64,000 nt of DNA from Moorena sp. SIO3I8 (GCF_010692325.1 NZ_JAAHHW010000022.1:1-64000); one strand, 5' to 3'; shown: positions 36,511 through 46,319, numbered from the stretch's first letter. The notes: generated from the letters alone by a model not told the origin. Numbers and translations are program-made.

Positions 36511-37560
36511 ATGGCATCGACTAGCGCACGAATCGCAATAGACGCTATGGGCGGGGATTATGCCCCCCATGAAATAGTTGCTGGAGCTATTAGAGCACAA
36601 GCTGAGTTAGGGGTAGAGGTATTGTTGGTAGGGGATCCTGAGCAAATTAGATCCTCTATTTCCCAACACCACGGATCAAGTCAGATAGAAATTGTAGCTG
36701 CTGATGGTGTCATTGCCATGGATGAAGAACCCTTGGTGACCTTGAAGCGTAAGCCCAAGGCTTCTATTAACGTAGCCATGGACTTAGTCAAGCAAGGACG
36801 TGCTGACGCTGTAGTCTGTGCTGGTCACTCTGGGGCAGCCATGGCAGCGGCTCTATTGCGCTTAGGGCGTCTGCCAGGGATTGACCGTCCCGCAATTGGC
36901 GCAGTGTTTCCTAGCATCATGGCTGGCAAGCCAGTGATTATATTGGACGTGGGGGCAATTGTAGATTGTCGCCCTAAATATCTAGAGCAGTTTGCCATCA
37001 TGGGGTCAGTATATAGCAAGTATGTCTTAGGCATCGAAGATCCTAAGGTAGGACTGCTAAACATTGGTGAGGAAGAGTGTAAAGGCAATGATTTGGCCAT
37101 CCGCACTCATCAACTGCTACAAAAAAATCCCAGAATAAACTTTATAGGCAATGCTGAGGGTAGAGATGTACTCTCAGGTCAGTTTGATGTAATTGTGTGC
37201 GATGGCTTTGTGGGCAATATACTGCTCAAATTTGCCGAAGCTGTAGGGGAGGTGATGCTGCAAATTATCCGAGAAGAACTGCCTCAAGGGATACAAGGTC
37301 AGCTAGGTACAGCGTTGTTAAAACCCAACTTGAAGCGGATTAAGCAGCGTATGGATCATGCAGAACATGGCGGTGCCCTACTCTTAGGGGTGGCAGGAAT
37401 TTGTATTATTAGTCACGGTAGCTCCCAAGCCCCATCAATTTTTAACGCGATTCGGTTGGCTCAAGAAGCCATTGATCACCGAGTAATAGAGCGGATTAAA
37501 GCCAATCACTTCAAAAGCTCTAAGGAATCAGTGGCTAGCAATTCCAGCAGTGAGGAGTAA
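36511..37560 (+). CDS. plsX: Phosphate acyltransferase PlsX
   Basis: A 349-residue soluble enzyme that makes acyl-phosphate from acyl-ACP, the first step of phosphatidic acid synthesis via PlsY. RIAIDAMGGDYAP opens the protein, followed by AGHSGAAMAAALL, LLNIGEEECKGN and CDGFVGNILLKF, all typical. It is followed by fabH after 487 bp, a classic bacterial pairing that links phospholipid and fatty acid synthesis. Confidence 0.95.
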   Translation: MASTSARIAIDAMGGDYAPHEIVAGAIRAQAELGVEVLLVGDPEQIRSSISQHHGSSQIEIVAADGVIAMDEEPLVTLKRKPKASINVAMDLVKQGRADAVVCAGHSGAAMAAALLRLGRLPGIDRPAIGAVFPSIMAGKPVIILDVGAIVDCRPKYLEQFAIMGSVYSKYVLGIEDPKVGLLNIGEEECKGNDLAIRTHQLLQKNPRINFIGNAEGRDVLSGQFDVIVCDGFVGNILLKFAEAVGEVMLQIIREELPQGIQGQLGTALLKPNLKRIKQRMDHAEHGGALLLGVAGICIISHGSSQAPSIFNAIRLAQEAIDHRVIERIKANHFKSSKESVASNSSSEE

Positions 37561-38047
37561 GGCATGATCGGCTGAGCGGTATTTCAAGGCCACCATTAGC
37601 GCAACTGTTTTTTTTTGCAACTGTTTTTTTGTTGAGGGTTGAGGGTTGACGGTTGACAGTTTGCGTATAACCGTTATTCTTGAAAATGTCAACAAAAAGC
37701 GATCATGACAAAATGCGGACTAAATTTTTAGTAGCTGATCAAGTCTGGTGTTAAACTCATGCTTATAGCCATTAGGTAAACTCCGGTAGCTTTAGCAACA
37801 AATTATGCTATTTAACCGATAACGTTATGGAGAAAATCCACCTAATAATCTCTAGGGTTTCGTTAAACTAGGAAATTTTTAGCTTGAGCGTGGCACAAGC
37901 CCCACACCATAACCGTGTAAGGCTTGTGTAGTTTAGTTCACAGTGGCTGTGATGGCAAGATTGACCAATGACCAGTCTTTCCGCCTTCTCCCTAAGCAGC
38001 GAACTTGGGAAGAGAAAAACATGGGATGCAACTGATGGAGAAGAGCC
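37561..38047. other. Intergenic between plsX and fabH
   Basis: A spacer with two CAACTGTTTTTTT repeats (about 37603-37632), a GTTGAGG/GTTGACG heptamer run, and a weak inverted repeat ACAAGCC ... GGCTTGT (about 37893-37928). No gene is seen. Confidence 0.45.
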
Positions 38048-39046
38048 TTGAATCAACTAGGAACAGGCATTGCTATTACCGGAAGCGGTTCCGCAGCGTC
38101 AGAGGTTACCCTCGATAACCATCAACTAAGCCAGATGGTTGATACATCGGATGAGTGGATTACCAGCCGTACCGGAATTCGGCAACGGCATCTGGTGCAT
38201 GCACAAGGAAGTCTAAGTGAGATGGCTACTGGGGCAGCAAAGAATGCGATCGCTATGGCTGGAATTGCTCCTGAAGACCTAGATATGATTATCCTAGCCA
38301 CCTCAACCCCGGATGATTTGTTTGGCAGTGCTAATCAAGTTCAGGCACTCCTGGGAGCATCAAAAGCAGTTGCCTTTGATATAACCGCAGCCTGCTCTGG
38401 GTTCGTCTTTGGACTGGCTACAGCGTCCCAATTTATCCGCACTGGCCTTTACCAAAATGTCTTACTAATTGGTGCCGATATTCTCTCAAGGTGGGTGGAT
38501 TGGTCAGACAGAAGTACTTGTGTACTATTTGGAGATGGTGCTGGGGCTGTAGTTTTGCAGGCAAATCAATCCGATCGCTTACTGGGATTTGCACTGTGTA
38601 GTGATGGTACCCAAAATAGCTGTCTTCAGTTAGCCTACAAATCACAACAGCAGGAAATTGTCAAGGGCTTGACTGTTGCTAAAGGCACTTATCAGCCCAT
38701 TACCATGAGTGGCAAAGAGGTTTATCGCTTTGCCGTGCAAAAGGTACCAGAAGTGATTGAAAAAGCATTATTTCGAGCTGATATCAGCACTGAACAGGTG
38801 GATTGGCTGGTCTTGCATCAAGCTAATCAGCGGATTCTTGATGGAGTTGCCCAACGTCTGAAGATTCCTAACCACAAGGTTCTAAGTAATCTCGCCCAAT
38901 ATGGTAATACCTCAGCGGCTTCTATACCTCTAGTGTTGGATCAAGCAGTGCGGCTTGAGAAAATTAAATCAGGAGATATTATAGCTACCTCCGGCTTTGG
39001 TGCAGGATTGACTTGGGGCGCAGCAGTTTTTCAGTGGGGAAGGTAA
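38048..39046 (+). CDS. fabH: 3-oxoacyl-ACP synthase III
   Basis: A 332-residue KAS III that condenses acetyl-CoA with malonyl-ACP to start fatty acid synthesis. The catalytic triad is visible: Cys in ITAACSGF (near residue 116), His in VLHQANQRI (near 257) and Asn in YGNTSAAS (near 287). The start is a TTG preceded by GGAGAAG, giving the family N-terminus; no in-frame ATG upstream is available because of stop codons. fabD, often next, is not present. Confidence 0.94.
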   Translation: MNQLGTGIAITGSGSAASEVTLDNHQLSQMVDTSDEWITSRTGIRQRHLVHAQGSLSEMATGAAKNAIAMAGIAPEDLDMIILATSTPDDLFGSANQVQALLGASKAVAFDITAACSGFVFGLATASQFIRTGLYQNVLLIGADILSRWVDWSDRSTCVLFGDGAGAVVLQANQSDRLLGFALCSDGTQNSCLQLAYKSQQQEIVKGLTVAKGTYQPITMSGKEVYRFAVQKVPEVIEKALFRADISTEQVDWLVLHQANQRILDGVAQRLKIPNHKVLSNLAQYGNTSAASIPLVLDQAVRLEKIKSGDIIATSGFGAGLTWGAAVFQWGR

Positions 39047-39129
39047 TTGATGTACTCCAGCACCATCCTGAGCCAGTTAATCATTGTTGACGGTTAACAG
39101 TGAACAGTAAACCGCCAACGAATAGGTTT

Positions 39130-39936
39130 TCAAGGGTTACCGATAACCGACACTATAGAGTGAGGCTTTTCCAAACCATGAGCCTCCATCAGCTGCTGAT
39201 TAGCCATCACCTGTTGAGGATGACCGTCAGCAATAATTTGTCCTTCGTCAAGTAGCAAAACGCGATCGCATACTTCTAAAATCAGTTCTAGGTCATGGGA
39301 GGAAATCAGTATTGTCTCCTCGGAGCGTTTCAAAAAGCTAATCAAGCGACGCCGGGAACGAAGGTCAAGATTCGCACTGGGTTCATCGTAAAGCACTAGG
39401 GATGGAGCCATGGCTAAAACCCCTGCGATCGCTACCATACACTTCTGACCCCCAGACAGGTTGTGGGGAACTCGACCCGCTAAGTGTTCCACACCCGTCA
39501 GGGATAGGGCTTCTTGAACTCGCTGTTCAACCTCAACCGCTGGTAACCCCATATTCTCTGGTCCAAAGGCTACGTCATCCCAGACCGAAGGGGAAAATAA
39601 CTGGTCATCGGGATTCTGAAACACCAGACCAATTTCTGGGCGAAACTCACCCGCGACCACGGGTTTGCCAAATAACAGCATCACTCTTGCCCTAGTTGGT
39701 TTTAAAATGCCGCAGATGGTTAGAAATAGGGTAGTTTTACCAGCACCATTCGGACCAATCAAACCCACCCGTTCCCCTGGCTTAATGGTGAGATTTATAT
39801 TGCGTAAACTATCCGGTTGGTCTGGGTAGGAAAAATACAGACTATCAATGGCAAGGACGTAGTGTAACGAAGTAGGTGACTGATACGGTTCAATGTAATC
39901 TTCTCGGTAAAACAATTCTTGTTTTTGCTGTTTCAC
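39130..39936 (-). CDS. cbiO: Cobalt/nickel ECF transporter ATPase (CbiO)
   Basis: A 268-residue ABC ATPase that powers uptake with the membrane T-component. Walker A GPNGAGKTT (near residue 59), Q-loop FQNPDDQLFSP, signature LSGGQKCMVAIAGVLA, Walker B LVLYDEPSANLD and the H-loop SSHD are intact. The FQNPDDQLF segment is typical of ECF/cobalt ATPases. Its partner cbiQ lies 2 kb upstream on the same strand, but an IscB element now sits between them, so the two are probably no longer co-transcribed. Confidence 0.88.
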   Translation of the reverse strand: MKQQKQELFYREDYIEPYQSPTSLHYVLAIDSLYFSYPDQPDSLRNINLTIKPGERVGLIGPNGAGKTTLFLTICGILKPTRARVMLLFGKPVVAGEFRPEIGLVFQNPDDQLFSPSVWDDVAFGPENMGLPAVEVEQRVQEALSLTGVEHLAGRVPHNLSGGQKCMVAIAGVLAMAPSLVLYDEPSANLDLRSRRRLISFLKRSEETILISSHDLELILEVCDRVLLLDEGQIIADGHPQQVMANQQLMEAHGLEKPHSIVSVIGNP

Positions 39937-40325
39937 GGTAAAAGTCTGAAGGATGAAGTCTGTTCGCGTAGCGTGGCCGTTCGCGGAGCGTGGCCTACGG
40001 CCTTAAGGCCAAGGATGAAGTCGTTTCGCATGATAGCGTTCGGTGTAGGCTAGGATAAATTCAGCAGCCATATTAATTACGGCTAATCACTTATAGTCGG
40101 GGTGAGCGAATTTTGTTAAGTGTTAATTTAAGTGTTAATTTTATTAAATTTAAATTAACAAAACACCAACCCAAACCCTAAACTTATAAGTCGTTAACCG
40201 GAATCAATATTACCTTGATTTGATGACCATGAATTATTCATCATTGATCAGTCTGAATTCGCTTCGGTCATCTGTCCGCCTCCTTGGAGACTCCGCCTAT
40301 AATCTTTGACGCACGCGGTGAGACG
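39937..40325. other. Intergenic with dispersed repeats
   Basis: Two tandem copies of the dispersed hairpin repeat (GTTCGCGTAGCGTGGCC, GTTCGCGGAGCGTGGCCTACGGCC) lie at about 39961-40000. AT-rich sequence with AAGTGTTAATTT repeats follows near 40117-40145. It probably holds a cbiO promoter. Confidence 0.5.
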
Positions 40326-40368
40326 TGCCATATAAACACCTGGGGTTCCCCCAGGTGTTTATATGGCA
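40326..40368. repeat. Perfect 20-bp hairpin at the IscB element right end
   Basis: The arm at 40326-40345 (TGCCATATAAACACCTGGGG) pairs perfectly with 40349-40368 around a TTC loop. It lies 22 bp beyond the iscB stop codon. It fits the subterminal hairpin recognised by IS200/IS605-type TnpA, and could also act as a terminator. Confidence 0.75.
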
Positions 40369-40390
40369 CTCAGGAAAGGGAGGACAGGAT

Positions 40391-41662
40391 CTAAGTCGTA
40401 TAAGCATAACCATCTTTTCTGTGAATAAATTGACAATACTTGTGACTGATACCCTCTACTAATCCTGATTTAGTTGAGATATTGAAAGACCCTGACTTTC
40501 TAGTTGCGACTCGTCCGACATAGGTGCCGATTTTTTTGCCTTTGGTGACTACGGCACGAACAATATCGCCTGTCTGAAAACCTTTATGAAACTTGATTCT
40601 GGAGCAATGACGAGTGGGAAAGCCATATTTGTTAGTTCTACAGATTTGACGAGTGCCATGTCCTTTGGCGGTTATTATCAAAGGATTGGTTACTTCGATA
40701 ATCAATGTTTCGACTTTCCCGACATTTGCCGCATCCAACCAATGAGTTTTCGGAAGATTTTGACGACACCTATTGAATTTGGTTAATCCGCCACTACCTA
40801 CTTCAACAGGTAGCCCTGTTGACTTGAGATCGTGGTACAACTTCCATCGGGTTGAATTAACACAAGCCGCATCAGCCAGAGGGCGTTTAGCTTTACTCAG
40901 TATGCGTTTCAGGATACTAGGCTTGTTAGACAAGAAAAGTTCAATGTCTTGATTAGATTTCGCCTGGTTACATGGGTGACATGCAATCGCTAAATTAGAA
41001 ACTCGATCAGAACCACCTTTGGACTTGGGTTTAATGTGCTCAATTTCTAATTGAGTTCCTGTTGTCCCACAATAAGCACATTTACGATTCCATTTTTCGA
41101 GTAAATATTCTCGAAGTTCATAACCGTAAAGTGTGCCCTGTTGATACTCAATTCCAGATATTTCAGGGTTTTCTAGTTTTTGAGTATCAAATTTAACCAA
41201 TTCTTGAGAAATGCCTGCGACCGGACATAATTTAATCAGTTTCTTAGTCCAAGTTTCAATATTTTGAACTCTAGACATCAAGCTAGGAGCTAGCCAACCT
41301 TTTGGTCTGGTTCTATTAAGAAACCTGGGCTTGCGGTATCGAGTCTTGCGATTACGTCGGCTGCGTCTTAGCTGCCTACGAGAAGTCAAAGAATCTCGGA
41401 TCTGGAAACCCCTATGTATAAGTTCGGCTCCCCAGACCACTCGTTCTCCTTGAACAATAGCAAAACCGCTTGTTTTTGCTCCAGGATCTATTTTGATTTT
41501 GTGATCGTGAGTTACTGGATCTATTATTTCCTCAGTCAAGATTATAGTGAATGGGTAACGGCGATAGACCTTTGCCTTGCCAGTTGATAATAAAATCCTG
41601 GCTCTTGCCGGTCTACATGGATCTAGTGGTTGTCGATTTTTGTTTAATACAAAGACACGCAT
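40391..41662 (-). CDS. iscB: IscB RNA-guided nuclease (RuvC plus HNH)
   Basis: A 423-residue IscB, the proposed Cas9 ancestor. It has a PLMP-like N-terminus (reads PLDPC), RuvC-I KIDPG (D59), an Arg-rich bridge helix (about 95-125) and RuvC-II QELVKF (E154). An HNH domain follows (C195, C198, H209 in IEHIKPKS, C228, C231), then RuvC-III HWLDAAN (H307, D310). All catalytic residues look intact. GGAGG precedes the ATG at good spacing. The structured leader upstream is the likely omega-RNA. No tnpA accompanies it. The insertion separates cbiQ from cbiO. Confidence 0.92.
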   Translation of the reverse strand: MRVFVLNKNRQPLDPCRPARARILLSTGKAKVYRRYPFTIILTEEIIDPVTHDHKIKIDPGAKTSGFAIVQGERVVWGAELIHRGFQIRDSLTSRRQLRRSRRNRKTRYRKPRFLNRTRPKGWLAPSLMSRVQNIETWTKKLIKLCPVAGISQELVKFDTQKLENPEISGIEYQQGTLYGYELREYLLEKWNRKCAYCGTTGTQLEIEHIKPKSKGGSDRVSNLAIACHPCNQAKSNQDIELFLSNKPSILKRILSKAKRPLADAACVNSTRWKLYHDLKSTGLPVEVGSGGLTKFNRCRQNLPKTHWLDAANVGKVETLIIEVTNPLIITAKGHGTRQICRTNKYGFPTRHCSRIKFHKGFQTGDIVRAVVTKGKKIGTYVGRVATRKSGSFNISTKSGLVEGISHKYCQFIHRKDGYAYTT

Positions 41663-41890
41663 AATTGTGTTTCCTCCTGTTGCCAGGGTAAAGTTAGCTT
41701 AGTCAATGTTATTTCTCGGTACTTTCCCAATCGCACTGGCTTAACTCAACTACACCTGTTTAACGACCGGGTTCTAGAGCTGGGGACTAGCTACGCATCC
41801 CTAGGTAGGAACTTTAACTCTTAAAAATAACGTAGCCCTCTAAAGGCTTAGACTGGTAAACTTTGAGCTTTAAAGCTCCCGCTATACTCG
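41663..41890 (-). ncRNA. Putative omega-RNA (HEARO) of IscB
   Basis: The 228 bp 5' of iscB contain several paired segments, such as CGTAGC (41831-41836) with GCTACG (41790-41795) and a GAGCTTTAAAGCTC palindrome (about 41865-41878). There is no open gene here. The position, size and dense pairing match omega-RNA scaffolds. The guide would be the bases just 5' of the scaffold, between here and the cbiQ stop codon at 41915. Exact ends are inferred. Confidence 0.65.
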
Positions 41891-41914
41891 CGTTGTGAGT
41901 TAGCGGCGAGTTGT

Positions 41915-42832
41915 TTACGCTTCTGTTAAGAGAATTTCTACGATCACAAATCCTACTGAAATCAAGCTAGTGAGTCCCAGAGCAATGTAGTGGTGGAAAC
42001 CAGCAGTATTTGTACTAGACCCCATACGCTTTTCCCTAGGAAGCGGTAATGAAAAGCTCTGTGTTCTACTCCCTATTGTCACACCAGAACTCTCAGAAAC
42101 CATAAATTTAGAGGTGTTACTATACCCTCGTAAAATCATCGCTTTATAGACTTGCTGGGATTGCTGGTAACTGCGCACCAAAAGTGTTCCGGTTAGGGAC
42201 GCTAAAACTCTAAGGTTACGGTAACTACGGGCGAAGGATTCCAGTAACCAAGCAACTGGGTGACGTCCAAATTCCTGCCATGAAAGCTTTGGTCCTTTGC
42301 CACGAAAACCTCGCAGCTGCATTGCCCGCTTCATTTTAGCTAGGTCGTTACTAAATTGCTCAATATAGCGGTAAGACAACAGAGTCATATCCGCAACCAG
42401 TGAGGGCAGACCAAGCGATCGCATAGCTTTGATGTTGGTCAAAAAGGGTGCGGTGCCAAATAAAATCACACTAATGGTCAGAATACATAGGAAACGGGTG
42501 GCAATCAGCACTAGGGTTAGCAGTCCTTCCTGTCGCACGGCGATTGGACCAAGCTGGATGATCACGGTAGTGCCTACTGTGAAGGGGAGTAGCAGTGTGA
42601 TCCCTAACAGAAACAATCCCGGATAGCGCAACCGATTCAACAGAAAGGACAGTGGCAGGCGAGAGACTCGATAAAAAATTAGGGTCAGAGCCACCATCCC
42701 TGGTAGCACTATCAAATGCTGTACAAAGGAAAACGCAAAAATTAGGGTCAATAGGGCAATTAGCTTGGCACGAGGTTCCCAACTGTGGATGGGGGAGTCC
42801 AAGTGAGCGTAGGCATCAAGTCCATGTTTCAT
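41915..42832 (-). CDS. cbiQ: Cobalt/nickel ECF transporter T component (CbiQ)
   Basis: A 305-residue membrane protein. Hydrophobic segments at about 26-60, 70-95 and 105-125 precede the cytoplasmic coupling region, where AMQLRGFRG (near 190) and KAMILRGYS (near 233) are the two Ala-Arg-Gly-type motifs that contact the ATPase. A last membrane segment follows near the C-terminus. HLDSPIHSWEPRAKL is the family start. CbiM, the substrate subunit, is not seen. The upstream side is interrupted by an IS5-family remnant and the downstream side by the IscB element. Confidence 0.88.
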   Translation of the reverse strand: MKHGLDAYAHLDSPIHSWEPRAKLIALLTLIFAFSFVQHLIVLPGMVALTLIFYRVSRLPLSFLLNRLRYPGLFLLGITLLLPFTVGTTVIIQLGPIAVRQEGLLTLVLIATRFLCILTISVILFGTAPFLTNIKAMRSLGLPSLVADMTLLSYRYIEQFSNDLAKMKRAMQLRGFRGKGPKLSWQEFGRHPVAWLLESFARSYRNLRVLASLTGTLLVRSYQQSQQVYKAMILRGYSNTSKFMVSESSGVTIGSRTQSFSLPLPREKRMGSSTNTAGFHHYIALGLTSLISVGFVIVEILLTEA

Positions 42833-42976
42833 TTAGTCATTGATTGTAATTGGTGATTGCTAATTGGGTCTAATCCACATAGGAGCCATAGGTTCTATCG
42901 CTCCACTTCACCCTTAATACTTCATACTTGATACTTCACCGTTCATCCTTTATATTTTCTCTATGACCTATGACTA

Positions 42977-43914
42977 AGAGCTGATTTCTAAAGGTAGTCT
43001 AAAGAAATGGACTACAACTGCGGTAGTCGAAGTAGATTATTACCTTGACTTCCTCTGGCATTTCTCCATGAGCCGCTTACCTAAGATTGCTAACCCCCAT
43101 CGCCCAACCTATCGAGCGTGACCTCAGTGATGCGGAATGGAGCATCATTGAACCCTACAAACCCTTGTCCTAAAGGGTTCGGTCATCCCAGAACGGTTAA
43201 TCTTCGTATTGTTCTGAACGGGATATTTTACGTGCAACGTACGGGCTGTCAATGGGAAATGTTGCCTCATGATTTACCGCCCTATTCTACTGTCTATAAA
43301 TACTTTCGCAAGTGGCAACCGCTTTGGCATATGGCAAGGGATTCATGACAAGTTACCAGGCCAGTTACTCACCGAATCAGGACGTGACGAACAATCAACG
43401 GTGGCGATAGCCGATTCTCAATCGGTGAAAACCACCGAAAAAAGGGGGATGTCTACGGCTATGACGGTGGCAAGAAGGTTTTTGGCCGTAAACGGCATAT
43501 CGTCGTAGATTCGCAAGGTTTGCTGTAGGGAATGTTAGTGACCGAAGCAAACATGTCAGAGCGATTGGGAGCTGTTGTTGTTTTTAATGAGTCGAAAGAA
43601 GCTCTCTCCAAGTTGAAAGTGGTTTGGGTGGCTGTGCGGGTATTCGGGAAAGAATTTTGCCCATGCGGTCAAACAAGTGTGTGGTGAGTCAGTGCAAGTA
43701 GAAGTCATAGAACGCTTTGTCATTGGAGTTTGAGATATTGCCAAAGCTAGGAATCGTGGAACGCACGTTCGGGTGGTTGAATCGATTTCGCCGTTTGAGT
43801 CACGGACTATGAACAGTATACACAGATGAGTGAGGCGATGATTTATGGTTCTCTCATTCGCCTGATGACAAAACGACTGGCAACAGTTTAAGGTTCTGTT
43901 TAGAAATCAGCTCT
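42977..43914 (+). mobile_element. Decayed IS5-family insertion sequence (938 bp)
   Basis: Perfect 16-bp terminal inverted repeats, AGAGCTGATTTCTAAA (42977-42992) and its complement (43899-43914), bound the element. TA flanks both ends, consistent with a 2-bp target duplication. The transposase inside is broken. It inserted between cbiQ and an ABC exporter pseudogene, whose sequence begins right at the right end. Confidence 0.85.
43118..43880 (+). pseudogene. IS5-family (IS427-like) transposase pseudogene
   Basis: Successive frames give SDAEWSIIEPY, RTVNLRIVLNGIFYVQRTGCQWEMLPHDLPPYSTVYKYFRKW, then VAIADSQSVKTTEKRG (first catalytic Asp). After further shifts come VFGRKRHIVVDSQGLL-like and RNRGTHVRVVESI-like pieces. 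This is an IS427/IS5-type DDE transposase with several frameshifts and stops; it cannot be active. Confidence 0.8.
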
Positions 43915-45202
43915 TAGCCTGTTTCGAGTGGCAATGATGGGGTTGCGGCAATATCTACTAGACCATACGGCTAATAAAGTAGATGCAGCACTGATTGTAG
44001 GATTTATTCGCCATACACTGCGGTTGCCTCTCTCGTTTTTCGAGTCCCGCTATGTTGGTTATATTATATCACGGGTTCAAGAAAACCGCAAGATTGAGCG
44101 GTTCCTTACCGGTGAGGCGTTATCAATTCTGCTGGATTTACTAACAGTATTTATCTATGTAGGATTGATGGTTTGGTACAGCTGTAAAATGGCATTATTG
44201 GCCTTAGTGATTGTGCCGCAATTCTTATGGCTAGCATTGATTGCGACACCGTTTTTACGAATGATTTCCCGGGAAATATTTCAATCGACGGCTAAAGAAA
44301 ATAGTTATCTAATTGAAGCGCTTTCCGGTGTAAGTACCGTTAAATCCACAGCAGTAGAACAAACAGTACGTTGGCATTGGTAGGAGTTATTAAATAAGGA
44401 AATTAAGACAATTTTTGATGGGCAAGTTATCAGCAATCGTCTGCAATTTTTTAGTAATGCTATTGAAGCCGTAGTAACCACAAGCCTGCTGTGGTATGGA
44501 GCGTGGTTAGTGATTCAAAATCAGTTAACCATTGGACAATTAGTGGCATTCAATATGCTGCTGGGAAATATTATTACTCCCTTCCAGCGGTTAACGGTGT
44601 TATGGAATCAATTCCAGGAAGTAGTAATTGCTATGGAACGGATTAATGATGTGTTGGATGCTGAACCAGAGGAGGATTTGCTGAATCAAGCCCGTCAATC
44701 GTTACCATCAATTCAGGGTAACATTACCTTTAATAACGTCACCTTTCGCTATCACTCAGAGAGTGATTTAAATGTACTGGAAAATCTATAATTTCAAGTG
44801 AAACCAGGACAAATGGTAGCCCTAGTCGGACGCAGTGGTTCAGGTAAAACAACGATTTATAAATTGGTGTTGGGATTGTATCCACCCACAGATGGGAAAG
44901 TATTGATTGATGGCCTTGATATTACCAGTCTGTCCTTACAGTCTTTGCGATCGCAAGTGGGAGTAGTAGACCAAGATACCTTTTTGTTTGGTGGAACGAT
45001 TAAGGAAAATATTAGCTTAGGTCATCCTGCCGCTAGTTTAGACGAGATTATAGAAGCAGCACGATTGGCAGGTGCTGATGAGTTTATTAAACAGTTGCCC
45101 ATGGGCTATGAAACCCAGATTGGAGAAGGGGGAGGGACATTGTCTGGTGAACAACGGCAACGGATTGCGATCGCATTCGATATCTTCCGCTACACTAGCT
45201 AA
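43915..45202 (+). pseudogene. ABC exporter (peptidase-type) pseudogene with two in-frame stops
   Basis: One reading frame runs through, broken by TAG at 44381-44383 and TAA at 44789-44791. It encodes the membrane domain (LRLPLSFFESRYVGYIISR ... FIYVGLMVWYSCKM ... QLTIGQLVAFNMLLGNI) and most of the ATPase domain: Walker A VGRSGSGKTT, Q-loop VDQDTFLFGG, and signature LSGEQRQRIAIA. The domain organisation fits bacteriocin/HlyB-type exporters. The N-terminal part (peptidase domain) is cut off at the IS end, and the product stops right after the signature, so Walker B is lost. Confidence 0.85.
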
Positions 45203-45253
45203 TAGATCACAAACAAACCCAATGTCTCAAAGACTTGATTAGATCATTGACCA

Positions 45254-46051
45254 GTGTTTCCTCCTGCACCTCTGACTCGTCTATCCCAAGGACAGCTGAA
45301 CGTATTAGAAACCTGTCCCCGTAAGTTCCAACACATTTACTTTGACCAGCTGGGAACACCCGTGTCTCCTGAACAACAAGAGCGTCTTACTTGGGGAAGC
45401 CGCTTTCACCTATTAATGCAACAGCGGGAACTTGGGTTACCAGTGACATCTTTAGTAGAAGAGGATAGCCAACTCGACTACTGGCTGACTGGTTTAGTCA
45501 ATGCCGCACCAGAACTTTCCCACCCAGAATCTGAAAGTTTCCGAGAAGCGGAACATTGCCGAACCCTGTATTTCCAAGGTTATCTACTTACAGTTATCTA
45601 TGACTTATTGATTGCAGGGGAAGACTCAGCCCAAATTCTTGATTGGAAGACCTATCCTCAACCGAAAAATCGGGATTGGTTAGCCCAAGACTGGCAAACA
45701 CGCCTGTATCTCTACATCCTAGCGGAAACTAGCGATTATTGGCCAGAACAAATTTCCATGAGTTACTGGTTTGTCAAATCCCAACCCTCTGCCCAGAGTC
45801 TTAAATTTACTTACAATAGCGCACAACACCAGAAAACTAGGGAGGATTTGACTCAGTTGTTGACCCGCTTGGCTGGGTGGCTACAAGGGTACCAAGATCA
45901 AGGTTTAGCTTTTCCTCAAGTAGCAGCATCCCTTGGTCGATGTCGTGATTGTACCTTTGCCGTGCGTTGTCAGCGTTATGGGAATAGGTTGACGAACGAT
46001 AGTACAGAATTACTACCAAATTTAGCTGATATCCAAGAAGTTTCCCTGTGA
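45254..46051 (+). CDS. PD-(D/E)XK nuclease, Cas4/RecB-like with Cys cluster
   Basis: A 265-residue protein. An N-terminal cysteine in ETCPRKFQHIYF and a C-terminal CRDCTFAVRC give the four-cysteine pattern that binds an iron-sulfur cluster in Cas4/AddB-type nucleases. Between them are LTWGSRFHLLMQQ (His), and the active site DSAQILDWKTYPQP (D ... DWK). The fold suggests a single-strand exonuclease or repair nuclease. GTG start without a strong ribosome binding site. No cas1, cas2 or CRISPR array is nearby, so it is a stand-alone form. Confidence 0.82.
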   Translation: MFPPAPLTRLSQGQLNVLETCPRKFQHIYFDQLGTPVSPEQQERLTWGSRFHLLMQQRELGLPVTSLVEEDSQLDYWLTGLVNAAPELSHPESESFREAEHCRTLYFQGYLLTVIYDLLIAGEDSAQILDWKTYPQPKNRDWLAQDWQTRLYLYILAETSDYWPEQISMSYWFVKSQPSAQSLKFTYNSAQHQKTREDLTQLLTRLAGWLQGYQDQGLAFPQVAASLGRCRDCTFAVRCQRYGNRLTNDSTELLPNLADIQEVSL

Positions 46052-46319
46052 GCTACCACCCCTGACTAGGTTGGCCCGTAGCACCAGTAAAAGTTCAAAA
46101 TAGTTAAGCAGAGATCCCTGGGGAACCTCTGCTGTAGCTAGTGCGCTAACCAGCCCATAGGCTACAAAGTCTGGTCGAAATGGATTTGATCAGACTCAGT
46201 GCCGCTGGCTTCTTTGTGTTTCCTAAGGTTATAATAACACAAAATCTCTAAATAACACAAAAAACTTAAAATACCTATTGAGTTGTTTACCCCTTAGTAG
46301 GATAATTGGGAGGTCAAAG
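46052..46319. other. Spacer before the RHH-like gene
   Basis: A 268-bp spacer. It contains AATAACACAAAA direct repeats (about 46234-46263). No gene or RNA is seen. Confidence 0.4.

Noticed and set aside
42833-42976. Cobalamin riboswitch before cbiQ
   Set aside because: No B12-box-like sequence or suitable structure is visible, and only 144 bp remain before the insertion sequence.
45254-46051. CRISPR adaptation gene cas4
   Set aside because: The four-cysteine nuclease fold fits, but there is no cas1, cas2 or array; the protein is better called a Cas4/RecB-like stand-alone nuclease.
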